A stretch of DNA of 58,977 nt from Arcobacteraceae bacterium (lineage in GTDB: Bacteria > Campylobacterota > Campylobacteria > Campylobacterales > Arcobacteraceae). Every line of letters begins with the position of its first letter. Within the stretch, counting starts at the first letter, position 1. The notes under the pieces are model-generated. The model did no database searches, was not told the origin of the DNA, and saw only the letters and a program-made list of their open reading frames with translations. The stretch is taken from positions 1 to 58,977 of the forward strand of contig JAOZJU010000002.1 in assembly GCA_029935705.1 (NCBI GenBank). Direction: 5' to 3'. Positions 19,476 through 26,740 of the stretch are shown piece by piece. The translations under genes were made by a program, and so were the position numbers.

Positions 19476-20321
19476 ATGGAAAAAAAATTGATATATTTAT
19501 GTGCTATTAATAATATTGAAAGTGGAATATGCCCCGAAGATTGTAGCTTTTGTACTCAATCAACCAAACATAAAGCCAATATCACAAGATATAGCAAAAA
19601 ATCAATACAAGCAGTAGTTCAAGAAGCCAAAATAGCTAAGAAAAACAAAGCTGTAGGATATTGTCTCGTAACAGCAGGGGCAAGAATGGACGATGAAAAA
19701 GTAGAATATATAAGCAAAATAGCAAGAGAGATTAAAAAAACAATTGATATCAACCTAATAGCTTGTAACGGTATGGCGACATACGAACAGTTAAAGCAGA
19801 TAAAAAAAGCAGGAGTAGATAGCTATAATCACAACTTAGAGTCATCAAGGAGTTATTATCAAAATATATGCACCACACACAGTTGGGAGGAGAGATTTCA
19901 AACTTGTCTATATATCAAAAAAGCTGGTCTAAACTTATGCACAGGTGGGATATTTGGTATGGGGGAAGATATAAAAGATAGAGATGAGCTGATACAAAAT
20001 ATAAAAGAGCTTGAACCAAAAAGCACTGCTATTAACTTTTTTCATCCAAACGATGCTTTGCCAATACCAAAAAATAGTTTATCAATAGATGAAGCATTTG
20101 GTATCATCAAAACTATAAAAGATAGTTTAAAAAAAGGAACAAAGATTATGGTAGCTGGTGGTAGAGAGTATATGTTTAAAGACAAACAGTATCAAATCTT
20201 TGATTATGGTGCTAACTCTATAGTAATAGGTGATTATCTTACAACTTTGGGCACAACTGTATCAAAAGAGTTGTCAACTATAGAAAAGTTGGGGTTTGAT
20301 ATCTCACAAGATTGTCACTAA
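19476..20321 (+). CDS. bioB: Biotin synthase
   Basis: 281 residues, the short form typical of Campylobacterota. The radical SAM motif is C19-PED-C23-SF-C26. YNHNLESSRSYY and GMGEDIKDRDE are further BioB signatures, and GGREYMFKDKQ marks the C-terminal barrel. It inserts sulfur into dethiobiotin. The start is the ATG at 19476, with no Shine-Dalgarno and a -10 box only five bases upstream. No other bio gene is nearby. Confidence 0.95.
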   Translation: MEKKLIYLCAINNIESGICPEDCSFCTQSTKHKANITRYSKKSIQAVVQEAKIAKKNKAVGYCLVTAGARMDDEKVEYISKIAREIKKTIDINLIACNGMATYEQLKQIKKAGVDSYNHNLESSRSYYQNICTTHSWEERFQTCLYIKKAGLNLCTGGIFGMGEDIKDRDELIQNIKELEPKSTAINFFHPNDALPIPKNSLSIDEAFGIIKTIKDSLKKGTKIMVAGGREYMFKDKQYQIFDYGANSIVIGDYLTTLGTTVSKELSTIEKLGFDISQDCH

Positions 20322-21481
20322 TGTCTCAAGATATTTTACTCATACTTACTGTATCTGTTATCATATTTATATCTACAATTATATCAAAAATCACAAGGAT
20401 ACATATAGTTCCTATAGAGATATTGTTGGGTTCTTTTAGTTTTAGTTTTGGTCTCATAGAAGAGAATCAGATATTTAAACTCATAGCAGAACTTGGGTTT
20501 TTGTATCTTATGTTTATGTCTGGTTTGGAGATAAACTTAAGGGATCTGTCTAAAATACCATCAAAAATACTCAAACTTTCATTTGTATATATGTTTTTGT
20601 TGTATCTATTTGCAGTAATTATAGTGCTTCTTTTCTCTTTGCCAAAGATGCTTATGGTTGGTTTTCCACTTATATCTATAGGCTTGTTGCCTATACTCAA
20701 AAGAGAGCATATAGATAAAAAGTGGTTAGATCATGCATTTGTTATAGGTCTTGTAGGAGAGATACTATCAATCATCGTGCTTACAGTCGTAGGTGCTACT
20801 ATTGAGTTTGGCACAAGCTGGGAGCTCTATAAGATATTGTCAATACTTAGTTTTGTTTTGTTTATCTTTTATCTATTTTACAAAACAGTTAATCTTATTT
20901 TGTGGTGGTTTCCAGAGGTTCGAGAGTATATTATGCCAAAAGTTGATACACTTGATCAAGATATACGATTTTCTATGATGGTATTTTTTGCTATGTTGTC
21001 TATCATGTTGTATCTTCATCTTGAACTTGCACTTGGAGCTTTTGCTGCTGGGATATTTCTTGCGACATTTTTTCATCAAAAGCATCATGAGCTTCACAAA
21101 AAGCTAAACTACCTTGGTTTTGGTTGGTTGATACCTATATTTTTTATACATATTGGCACAACATTTGATATTAAGTTTTTGTTGGTGGAAAATCTTATTT
21201 TGATGTCTATATTTATCACTATGGTTATGATCGTTATTAGAGTTTTGTCATCTCTTGTGTTTCATAGATATTATGGTATCAAAGATAGTATAATGCTCGG
21301 ACTCTCACACTCTATGCCATTGGCTCTTTTGATTGCTGTAGCATCTTTAGCATACGAACATAACTATATTACGATATTTTATTATCTATCTTTTGTATTG
21401 TCTTCTATACTTGCTATTCCAATTGTTATGGGTATTTTAAAGATTATGAATATCTCAAATAAGAAAAATAAAAATTTTTAA
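20321..21481 (+). CDS. Kef/CPA2-type cation:proton antiporter
   Basis: 386 residues from the ATG at 20321, which overlaps the bioB stop (TAATG). A TTG nine bases earlier is the other option. About 11-12 membrane helices are visible, with CPA2-like segments LGFLYLMFMSGLEINL near 60 and LALGAFAAGIFLAT near 240. The cytoplasmic nucleotide-binding domain of KefB/KefC is missing, so this is a bare exchanger of K+ or Na+ for H+. The ion is not decidable from sequence. Confidence 0.85.
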   Translation: MSQDILLILTVSVIIFISTIISKITRIHIVPIEILLGSFSFSFGLIEENQIFKLIAELGFLYLMFMSGLEINLRDLSKIPSKILKLSFVYMFLLYLFAVIIVLLFSLPKMLMVGFPLISIGLLPILKREHIDKKWLDHAFVIGLVGEILSIIVLTVVGATIEFGTSWELYKILSILSFVLFIFYLFYKTVNLILWWFPEVREYIMPKVDTLDQDIRFSMMVFFAMLSIMLYLHLELALGAFAAGIFLATFFHQKHHELHKKLNYLGFGWLIPIFFIHIGTTFDIKFLLVENLILMSIFITMVMIVIRVLSSLVFHRYYGIKDSIMLGLSHSMPLALLIAVASLAYEHNYITIFYYLSFVLSSILAIPIVMGILKIMNISNKKNKNF

Positions 21482-21482
21482 C

Positions 21483-21510
21483 CTAAAGCTACTACAAACT
21501 AGAAGCTTAG
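21483..21510. terminator. Possible bidirectional terminator between convergent genes
   Basis: CTAAAGCT and AAGCTTAG form an imperfect inverted repeat with one bulge around a 12-base loop, between the antiporter and the Rrf2 gene, which converge here. There is no strong T run, so the call is weak. Confidence 0.3.
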
Positions 21511-21511
21511 T

Positions 21512-21931
21512 TTAACTATCTGTTTCTATTAGCTTTGGGTCGTCTATTAGTTCCAAAAGTGTTGTTTTTGTAAAAAAATTATCTATAGCACACCTTGGTT
21601 TTTCCCATTTTTCATGCACTATACATTTTTTTTCAAAGTCACATTTGATATCTGCTATGACACACCTTTTGTCATTTATATCATCAAACACTATAACTAT
21701 ATCAATAATTTTTATATCTTTTATATCTTTAGATATATATACTCCACCATATTTGCCTCTTGTTGTGGAGAGTATATCACTTTTTGTAAGTTTTGTTACT
21801 ATTTTTGTCAGATATTTATATGGTATATCCAAATCAGCAGATAGTTGTTTTGCTGTAAATTTATCTGCACTATTTTTCGCCATCATTCCCAATATCCGAA
21901 TCGCATATTTTGTAGTAGTGCTCAATTGCAT
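21512..21931 (-). CDS. Rrf2-family transcriptional regulator with Fe-S-type cysteines
   Basis: 139 residues from the ATG at 21931; AAAGGT lies seven bases upstream, and the TTG one codon earlier is less likely. The N-terminal winged helix is LSTTTKYAIRILGMMA, with recognition helix IPYKYLTKIVTKL and wing TTRGKYGGVYI. Three cysteines follow (90, 97 and 103 on this start: C-x6-C-x5-C), as in the Fe-S sensors IscR and NsrR. It lies ten bases after nrdG on the same strand, which suggests it may sense redox state, nitric oxide or iron and act on the anaerobic ribonucleotide reductase genes. That link is inference. Confidence 0.88.
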   Translation of the reverse strand: MQLSTTTKYAIRILGMMAKNSADKFTAKQLSADLDIPYKYLTKIVTKLTKSDILSTTRGKYGGVYISKDIKDIKIIDIVIVFDDINDKRCVIADIKCDFEKKCIVHEKWEKPRCAIDNFFTKTTLLELIDDPKLIETDS

Positions 21932-21941
21932 CAAATAACCT

Positions 21942-22664
21942 TTAAAAATTTCTGTATTTTACAGTGATTATACTATTTTTTTCTTTTATTAGTTCATAAT
22001 CAAAATTTGCCTTTGGTTTTTTTAACATCCCTATGTTGGTCTCTGTATGAAAATAGTTTTGCAAAAAATAATCACCACAATATCCTCTGCTTGATAAATC
22101 ATCTAAAATATAGTTAATATCATCTTCATCTAAAATATCTTTGTGTATAGTTGTGCGAACCTCAAAATCAAAATTTTGTTTGATTAGATACTCAAGTGTC
22201 AAAATAAAATTATCAAACTTCAAGATTGAACAGTGTGTTATATTTGCAAACTTATATTTTGGAGCTTTATAATCAAGCGCAATATAATCAATAAGTTTTA
22301 AATCAATTAGCTCTTTTATTTGTTTAAAATTTATACCATTTGTGTCTAATTTAATTTTAAAATCTCTTTTTTTAACCTCTTTGCAAAACTCTAAAAGATT
22401 TTGATTTGTAGCTTCACCTCCGCTTATTACTACACTATCTAAAAGACCAATTCTTGTATCTAAAAATGACAAAACATCTACAAAACTCATAGATGGTTCT
22501 TTGCAAAATACAATATCTTTATTGTAACAATAATCACATCTCATATTGCAACCAGCTATCCACACTATAGATGAAAGGTGATCTTTATAATCCAAATGAG
22601 TAAAAGGTGTTATATCATAAACAACTTGTTTATTCAGAAAACTGGAGTCGCTGTTTATGCTCAC
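21942..22664 (-). CDS. nrdG: Anaerobic ribonucleotide reductase activating protein (radical SAM)
   Basis: 240 residues, longer than E. coli NrdG and closer to the NrdG2/pflA-like form. The radical SAM cluster motif is C39-NMR-C43-DY-C46, followed by SGGEAT and KLDTNG. It generates the glycyl radical on NrdD. The apparent start is a GTG at 22664 that lies 35 bases inside the small glycyl-radical gene, so the two are probably translationally coupled. A later start is possible because the first 15 residues are not clearly conserved. Confidence 0.9.
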   Translation of the reverse strand: MSINSDSSFLNKQVVYDITPFTHLDYKDHLSSIVWIAGCNMRCDYCYNKDIVFCKEPSMSFVDVLSFLDTRIGLLDSVVISGGEATNQNLLEFCKEVKKRDFKIKLDTNGINFKQIKELIDLKLIDYIALDYKAPKYKFANITHCSILKFDNFILTLEYLIKQNFDFEVRTTIHKDILDEDDINYILDDLSSRGYCGDYFLQNYFHTETNIGMLKKPKANFDYELIKEKNSIITVKYRNF

Positions 22665-22782
22665 CTGTTTTGCCTATATTAAAACTTTCAACTGGTCTAT
22701 GGTAGCCCATAACTCTTGTATATACGATACATTTTTGTCTTTTGTCTTTTAGCAATTTCAATTTTTCTTCTTTCTTTTTCAT
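22630..22782 (-). CDS. Separate glycyl-radical segment of anaerobic ribonucleotide reductase
   Basis: 50 residues, from ATG at 22782 with AAAAAGGA six bases upstream. After a charged leader (about 1-17) it reads KCIVYTRVMGYHRPVESFN, then GK-TGEHKQR. This matches the C-terminal glycyl-radical loop of class III NrdD, R-x-x-G-Y, with Gly26 as the radical site. The upstream nrdD product ends at its zinc motif and lacks this loop. The gene sits 20 bases after the nrdD stop in a different frame with an in-frame TAA just before its own start. Frameshifting from nrdD is therefore ruled out and the two chains must assemble. Confidence 0.85.
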   Translation of the reverse strand: MKKKEEKLKLLKDKRQKCIVYTRVMGYHRPVESFNIGKTGEHKQRLQFSE

Positions 22783-22802
22783 ACTTTTCCTTTTTTAAAT
22801 AT

Positions 22803-24926
22803 CTAACTATTCTCTTTTTTCAACAGCTCATCATCACACTTGGGACAATACTCAAACTCACCTGATAGATAACCATGTTTTGGACATATTGAAAAAAGCG
22901 GAGTTATTGTAATATATGGCAATTTATAGTTTGAGATTACATTTTTGACCAATTTTCTACAAGCTTCAGTTGAACTTATCTGCTCTTTCATATAAAGATG
23001 CAAAACAGTTCCACCAGTATATTTACACTGCAACTCATCTTGCAAATCAAGTGCAAAAAATGGGTCAGATGTTAAATCAACTGGAATTTGAGATGAGTTT
23101 GTATAATAGATATTGTCATCTATACCAGATTGTAAGATGTTGTTTGCATATCTTTTTTTGTCCTCTTTTGCAAACCTATATGTGGTTCCTTCCGCTGGAG
23201 TTGCTTCAAGATTGTATAGATTGCCAGTCTCTTTTTGGTAGGCAACCATTTTGTTTCTCATATGCTCTAGTATCTGTAGAGCAAACTTCTCACCCCTTTT
23301 GTCACTTATGTCATATTTGTTGTTTGTAAAGTTTTTTATCATCTCATTTATGCCATTTACTCCAATAGTGGAAAAATGATTGTTAAATCCAGGTAGATAT
23401 CTTGCTGTATATGGATACAAGCCTCTATCATACATATTTTGTATAAATACTCTCTTTTTTTCAAGTGTGGATTTTGCCATATCCATAAGCTGGTCCAATC
23501 TGTTTAGTAGTGCTTCTTTGTCGTTTTTGTATAAAAATCCTAACCTTGCCATATTTATAGTAACTACACCGATACTACCTGTCATCTCAGCACTTCCAAA
23601 CAACCCACCACCTCTTTTTAGCAACTCTCTTAAATCCAATTGGAGCCTACAACACATACTTCGCACATGTCCTGGTTTGTATGCTTCTTCATTTGGAATT
23701 AGTTTGCCATCTTTATCTCTTTTGTATTGACTGCCTATAAAGTTTTGAAAATAGGAACTTCCTATTTTTGCACTATTTTCAAATAACAAATCTGTATTCT
23801 CGCCATACCAATCAAAATCTTCAGTGATATTTACTGTTGGTATTGGAAATGTAAAAGGTTGACCAGTCTTGTCTCCTTGGGTCATTATCTCATAATAAGC
23901 TTTGTTGATTTGATTCATCTCTTTTTGAAAATGTTTATAAGTCATATTTTCAAATGAACTACAGTTTCTATTTTTAAGCTCTTTTAAAAGCTCTTCATCT
24001 TTACAATCTTTCAAAAGATGAACCTGTTTTCTTGTTGGAATTTGATCTTGTAAATCTTGTGGCACTGTCCAGTCTATAGTAATATTTGTAAATGGACTTT
24101 GCCCCCATCGTGCTGGAACATTTAAGTTGTATATAAAACTTCTAACAGCCTTTTTTACTTCATTGTCGTTTAACTTATCTTTAAAAACATAAGGGGCAAG
24201 ATATGTATCAAAGCTACTAAATGCTTGAGCTCCAGCCCATTCGCTTTGTAAAATTCCTAAGAAATTTGCCATTTGGCCAAGTGCTTCACGAAAATGTTTT
24301 GGAGCATCGCTTTCGACTCTTCCACGAACTCCATTGAAACCTTCATCAAGCAAAGCTCTCAAGCTCCACCCAGCACAATAGCCAGTCAAACAGTCTAAAT
24401 CGTGAATATGATAATCCCCATCTCTGTGAGCATATCCTTCATCTTTTGAATAAACTTTATCTAACCAATAGTTTGCAATAACTTTGCCAGCAGTATTGTT
24501 GATAAGTCCAGCACTACTGTAACCTGTATTTGAGTTTGCTTTTATTCTCCAGTCGCTTCCGTTGATATACTCTTCAATCGTCTGTGTAGAGTTTATGTAA
24601 GTTGTATCAGTCTTTAAAAATTTTTCTCTTTGCATCTTATGCAGATGCCTATAGAGCATAAACGATCGCATAATTTTAAAATATCCAAGTGAAAATAGTT
24701 CTCGTTCTATCAAATCTTGTATATTTTCAACATCTACTATTTTTTGATTTTTGATTTTTTTGATTACATTTGTAAAAACTCTATCGTCGTAGGGGCTATT
24801 TTCACTTTTAAAAGCTTTTTTTATGGCATCTGTTATCTTAAATGACAAAAACTCTTGAAGTTTGCCATCTCTTTTTTGTATCTTGTTGATAGTATCTCTC
24901 TTTGTGTTTAGTGGTGTTTTAATCAT
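22803..24926 (-). CDS. nrdD: Anaerobic (class III) ribonucleoside-triphosphate reductase, large chain
   Basis: 707 residues. An ATP-cone domain occupies about 12-95. The ten-stranded barrel carries the active-site cysteines in GYCAGWSLR and SMCCRLQLD, plus GGGLFGSAEMTGSIGVVTINM-type finger-loop sequence. The C-terminus holds a zinc site: C681-x2-H684 and C694-x2-C697, then ends KKENS. The glycyl-radical loop expected after the zinc site is absent and is encoded by the next small gene. It reduces ribonucleotides to deoxyribonucleotides without oxygen. The ATG has no Shine-Dalgarno and lies in the arm of a 12-bp inverted repeat. Confidence 0.96.
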   Translation of the reverse strand: MIKTPLNTKRDTINKIQKRDGKLQEFLSFKITDAIKKAFKSENSPYDDRVFTNVIKKIKNQKIVDVENIQDLIERELFSLGYFKIMRSFMLYRHLHKMQREKFLKTDTTYINSTQTIEEYINGSDWRIKANSNTGYSSAGLINNTAGKVIANYWLDKVYSKDEGYAHRDGDYHIHDLDCLTGYCAGWSLRALLDEGFNGVRGRVESDAPKHFREALGQMANFLGILQSEWAGAQAFSSFDTYLAPYVFKDKLNDNEVKKAVRSFIYNLNVPARWGQSPFTNITIDWTVPQDLQDQIPTRKQVHLLKDCKDEELLKELKNRNCSSFENMTYKHFQKEMNQINKAYYEIMTQGDKTGQPFTFPIPTVNITEDFDWYGENTDLLFENSAKIGSSYFQNFIGSQYKRDKDGKLIPNEEAYKPGHVRSMCCRLQLDLRELLKRGGGLFGSAEMTGSIGVVTINMARLGFLYKNDKEALLNRLDQLMDMAKSTLEKKRVFIQNMYDRGLYPYTARYLPGFNNHFSTIGVNGINEMIKNFTNNKYDISDKRGEKFALQILEHMRNKMVAYQKETGNLYNLEATPAEGTTYRFAKEDKKRYANNILQSGIDDNIYYTNSSQIPVDLTSDPFFALDLQDELQCKYTGGTVLHLYMKEQISSTEACRKLVKNVISNYKLPYITITPLFSICPKHGYLSGEFEYCPKCDDELLKKENS

Positions 24927-24982
24927 GGTGTATTTTATACTATTTATTTTAGGAGGACAAATAGAGCAGAAAAATACACCAT
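24925..24982 (-). promoter_or_regulatory. nrdD leader hairpin covering the start codon
   Basis: Perfect 12-base inverted repeat: ATGGTGTATTTT in the leader (24982-24971) and AAAATACACCAT (24936-24925), whose last two bases are the first two of the nrdD ATG. A smaller CTATTT/AAATAG stem nests inside, and its loop carries CCTCC. Folded in the mRNA, this would hide the start codon. As DNA, the same arms could be a pair of operator half sites, and ATATGGTGT partly fits an NrdR box. Both readings are inference. Confidence 0.5.
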
Positions 24983-25006
24983 ATAATTGCTACCTTCAGG
25001 TCGCAT
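24944..25006 (-). CDS. Possible 20-residue leader peptide upstream of nrdD
   Basis: An ATG at 25006, four bases after the predicted -10 box, opens a 20-codon frame ending in TAA at 24946-24944, 17 bases before the nrdD start. Its product would read MRPEGSNYMVYFSALFVLLK. Its codons run through the left arm of the start-codon hairpin, so translating it would open that hairpin. It has no ribosome binding site and would need leaderless initiation. It could be chance. Confidence 0.25.
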   Translation of the reverse strand: MRPEGSNYMVYFSALFVLLK

Positions 25007-25010
25007 TTGA

Positions 25011-25016
25011 AGTATA
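25011..25016 (-). promoter_or_regulatory. Predicted extended -10 box for the nrd unit
   Basis: TGTTATACT on the minus strand (TGn plus TATACT). It predicts a leader of about 80 bases containing the hairpin at 24925-24982. Confidence 0.45.
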
Positions 25017-25052
25017 ACATTTTTAGCTTAAAATAATAGAACAAAAAAATTA

Positions 25053-25083
25053 AATTTTTGAAATTTTTTGAAATTTTTTGAAA
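25053..25083. repeat. Tandem repeat, three copies of a 10-base AT-rich unit
   Basis: The unit AAATTTTTTG is repeated about three times (first copy one T short). It lies upstream of the nrdD promoter. The 10-base period equals one DNA turn and could give curved DNA. Confidence 0.7.
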
Positions 25084-25261
25084 TATAGTTTTTGAAAAAC
25101 TATTATCTTTGTAGTAGGACTCTTGTGGATAAATAGTAGCAACAAATCTGTCGCTCTTTTTTTGTGAAACTTCTAGTTATAGCTTAAGATGATAAAACTC
25201 TCAAAGTTTGATAGTGTAAAATCTGCTATTAAAAATATTGAAACTTAATGTAGCAAGATGG

Positions 25262-25316
25262 GGTTGATCTTTAAAAAGAGTACTTGGTTTATAAAATCAC
25301 CAAAACAAGATCAACC
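25262..25316. repeat. Nested inverted repeat downstream of rplS
   Basis: Outer arms GGTTGATCTT (25262-25271) and AAGATCAACC (25307-25316) are perfect 10-base complements. Inner arms TTGGT (25284-25288) and ACCAA (25299-25303) nest between them. It lies about 70 bases past the rplS stop on that gene's strand. It has no T run typical of a terminator, so it may be an RNA structure or a remnant of a small mobile repeat. Confidence 0.6.
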
Positions 25317-25383
25317 ACAGATGGTTAAGCTAAAAACTAGCTCTTAAAATATACATAAGCACTAGTATATCTTGAAGCAAACT

Positions 25384-25740
25384 CTAAGATCTAAGTTCTT
25401 TAATCCTTGCTTTTTTACCTGTTCGTTCTCTTAAGTAGTGTAGTTTCGCTCGTCTAACTCGTCCTCGTCTTATGAGTTCTATAGTTTTTAGACTATCTGA
25501 GTATAGTGGAAATATTCTCTCTACACCTATTTTGTTTGCACCTATTTTTCGTATAGTAAAAGTATTTGATACTCCTTCACCTTTTAAAGCAATCACTACA
25601 CCTTCAAAGTTTTGAACTCTTGTCTTGTTTCCCTCTTTTATCTCAACTCCCAATCTTATAGTATCGCCTACTTTAAATTGTGGTATCTCTTTGCCTTTGA
25701 TTTGTGTCTCTTCAAAGTTTTGAATATATTTGTTTTTCAT
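25384..25740 (-). CDS. rplS: 50S ribosomal protein L19
   Basis: 118 residues, full length. It contains [46 protein letters not shown] and [16 protein letters not shown], the core L19 signatures. It lies alone on the minus strand, without the usual rpsP-rimM-trmD neighbours. The leader from the predicted promoter is about 120 bases and contains two hairpins. AAGGAAAAAAA precedes the ATG. Confidence 0.98.
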   Translation of the reverse strand: MKNKYIQNFEETQIKGKEIPQFKVGDTIRLGVEIKEGNKTRVQNFEGVVIALKGEGVSNTFTIRKIGANKIGVERIFPLYSDSLKTIELIRRGRVRRAKLHYLRERTGKKARIKELRS

Positions 25741-25758
25741 TTTTTTTCCTTAAATTTC

Positions 25759-25780
25759 GGGGTTGAAGCTTCAGTGCCCC
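25759..25780 (-). promoter_or_regulatory. GC-rich hairpin before the rplS ribosome binding site
   Basis: On the minus strand GGGG-CAC-TGAAGCTTCA-A-CCCC can fold into a hairpin with a GGGG/CCCC base, about 20 bases upstream of the rplS start. Ribosomal protein genes often carry leader structures for autoregulation. Here this is only a structural observation. Confidence 0.35.
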
Positions 25781-25801
25781 TATGTTGGTTTTTGTTATGA
25801 T

Positions 25802-25849
25802 GGCACATCTAAAAATCGCTATAACTCGTAGAAACTTTTAGATGTGTCC
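25802..25849. repeat. Palindromic repeat, copy A (in the rplS leader)
   Basis: Arms CACATCTAAAA and TTTTAGATGTG are perfect 11-base complements around a central TCGCTATAACTCGTAGAAAC. The layout matches copy B at 40013-40063 (CACCTCTAAAA ... CTATAACTCATAG ... TTTTAGAGGTG), so this is a diverged member of the same family. The change in one arm is compensated in the other, which suggests that pairing is maintained. Confidence 0.65.
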
Positions 25850-25867
25850 CAAAATCCAATTTTGGTT

Positions 25868-25873
25868 TATTAT
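25868..25873 (-). promoter_or_regulatory. Predicted -10 box for rplS
   Basis: TATAAT on the minus strand within GGTATAATAAACC. It predicts a leader of about 120 bases that includes repeat copy A. Confidence 0.55.
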
Positions 25874-25900
25874 ACCATATGATGCTTAAGAAACTTTAGC

Positions 25901-25906
25901 TATAAT
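25901..25906 (+). promoter_or_regulatory. Predicted -10 box for the PHP phosphatase gene
   Basis: TATAAT with only nine bases to the ATG at 25916 and no ribosome binding site, so the transcript would have a leader of about three bases or none. Confidence 0.5.
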
Positions 25907-25915
25907 AAAAAAATT

Positions 25916-26740
25916 ATGAAATTAGACCTACACAACCACACAAGCAGATGCAATCATGCTACAGGAACACTTGAAGAATATATATCTAAAGCTATAGAGC
26001 ATACCATAGATATATATGGATTTAGCTGTCATGCCCCTATAAAACAAGGTATAGACCCAAACAACAGAATGGCTTTGGAGGATATAAGTAGCTATATTGA
26101 AGATATCAAAAATATCAAAAAAAAATATCAAAAAAAAATAAAAATACTCGCAGGTTTTGAGGTGGATTATCTAAAAGGTGATTATATATACGATGAGGTG
26201 TTGGATCAAAATATTGATTATCTTATAGGTTCTGTGCATTTTATCCCACAAAACAATTCCAAATTCTCAATTTTTAATCCTAAGTTTTGGGGATTTGACA
26301 ACCCTGAGTTTATAGACCAATATGAAAAAAAAGATATAGATAAGATATGGGTGGATTATTTTGATAGTATAAAAGATATGGCAAAAAGCAAAAAGTTTGA
26401 CATAGTAGGGCATCTTGACCTTATCAAGATATTTGGTTTTAAACCAAAACGAGAGATAATCGACATAGCTACACCAGCTATACAGGAGATAAAAAACTCA
26501 AATATGACAGTAGAGATAAATAGTGCAGGACTTAGAAAACCAGCATGCGAACAGTATCCAAGCAAAGAGTTGTTGAAGTTGTGTTTTAAATATGATATAG
26601 ATATTACATTTGGTAGTGATGCCCATAAAACAGATGATATATCAAAAAATTTTGAAATATGTTTAAAATTAGCAAAAGATGTAGGATATAAAAAAGCTGT
26701 ATATTTTGAAAATAGAGTTAAAAAGGTGGTTAGTATATGA
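25916..26740 (+). CDS. hisK: Histidinol-phosphatase, PHP family
   Basis: 274 residues. The PHP metal-binding motifs are present: LDLHNHTSRCNHA at the start, YGFSCHAP near 38, AGFEVDYLKG near 78, GSVHFI near 106, VGHLDLIK near 163 and FGSDAHKTDD near 238. This is the HisK/HisJ-type arrangement for histidinol phosphate hydrolysis in histidine synthesis; other PHP phosphoesterase roles are possible. It overlaps glmU by four bases. It appears to be translated from a nearly leaderless transcript. Confidence 0.8.
   Translation: MKLDLHNHTSRCNHATGTLEEYISKAIEHTIDIYGFSCHAPIKQGIDPNNRMALEDISSYIEDIKNIKKKYQKKIKILAGFEVDYLKGDYIYDEVLDQNIDYLIGSVHFIPQNNSKFSIFNPKFWGFDNPEFIDQYEKKDIDKIWVDYFDSIKDMAKSKKFDIVGHLDLIKIFGFKPKREIIDIATPAIQEIKNSNMTVEINSAGLRKPACEQYPSKELLKLCFKYDIDITFGSDAHKTDDISKNFEICLKLAKDVGYKKAVYFENRVKKVVSI

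Larger units (their letters stand above)
24983..25383. other. Long intergenic region between nrdD leader and rplS
   Basis: About 400 bases without a supported gene. Besides the nrd promoter they contain three tandem copies of a 10-base unit (about 25053-25083), one exact E. coli-type DnaA box (TTATCCACA on the minus strand, 25124-25132) and a nested inverted repeat (25262-25316). A 29-codon frame at 25258-25347 has no ribosome binding site and is not called. Confidence 0.6.

Noticed and set aside
22782-22830. Programmed frameshift joining nrdD to the small glycyl-radical gene
   Set aside because: A TAA is in the small gene's frame between the nrdD stop and its ATG, and the ATG has its own well placed ribosome binding site.
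25053-25132. Replication origin suggested by AT-rich repeats plus a DnaA box
   Set aside because: There is only one DnaA box, and no dnaA, dnaN or ruvC gene is nearby. A single match is expected by chance.
25258-25347. 29-codon plus-strand frame (MGLIFKKSTWFIK...) across the nested inverted repeat
   Set aside because: It has no ribosome binding site or signal features, and part of it is dictated by the inverted repeat.
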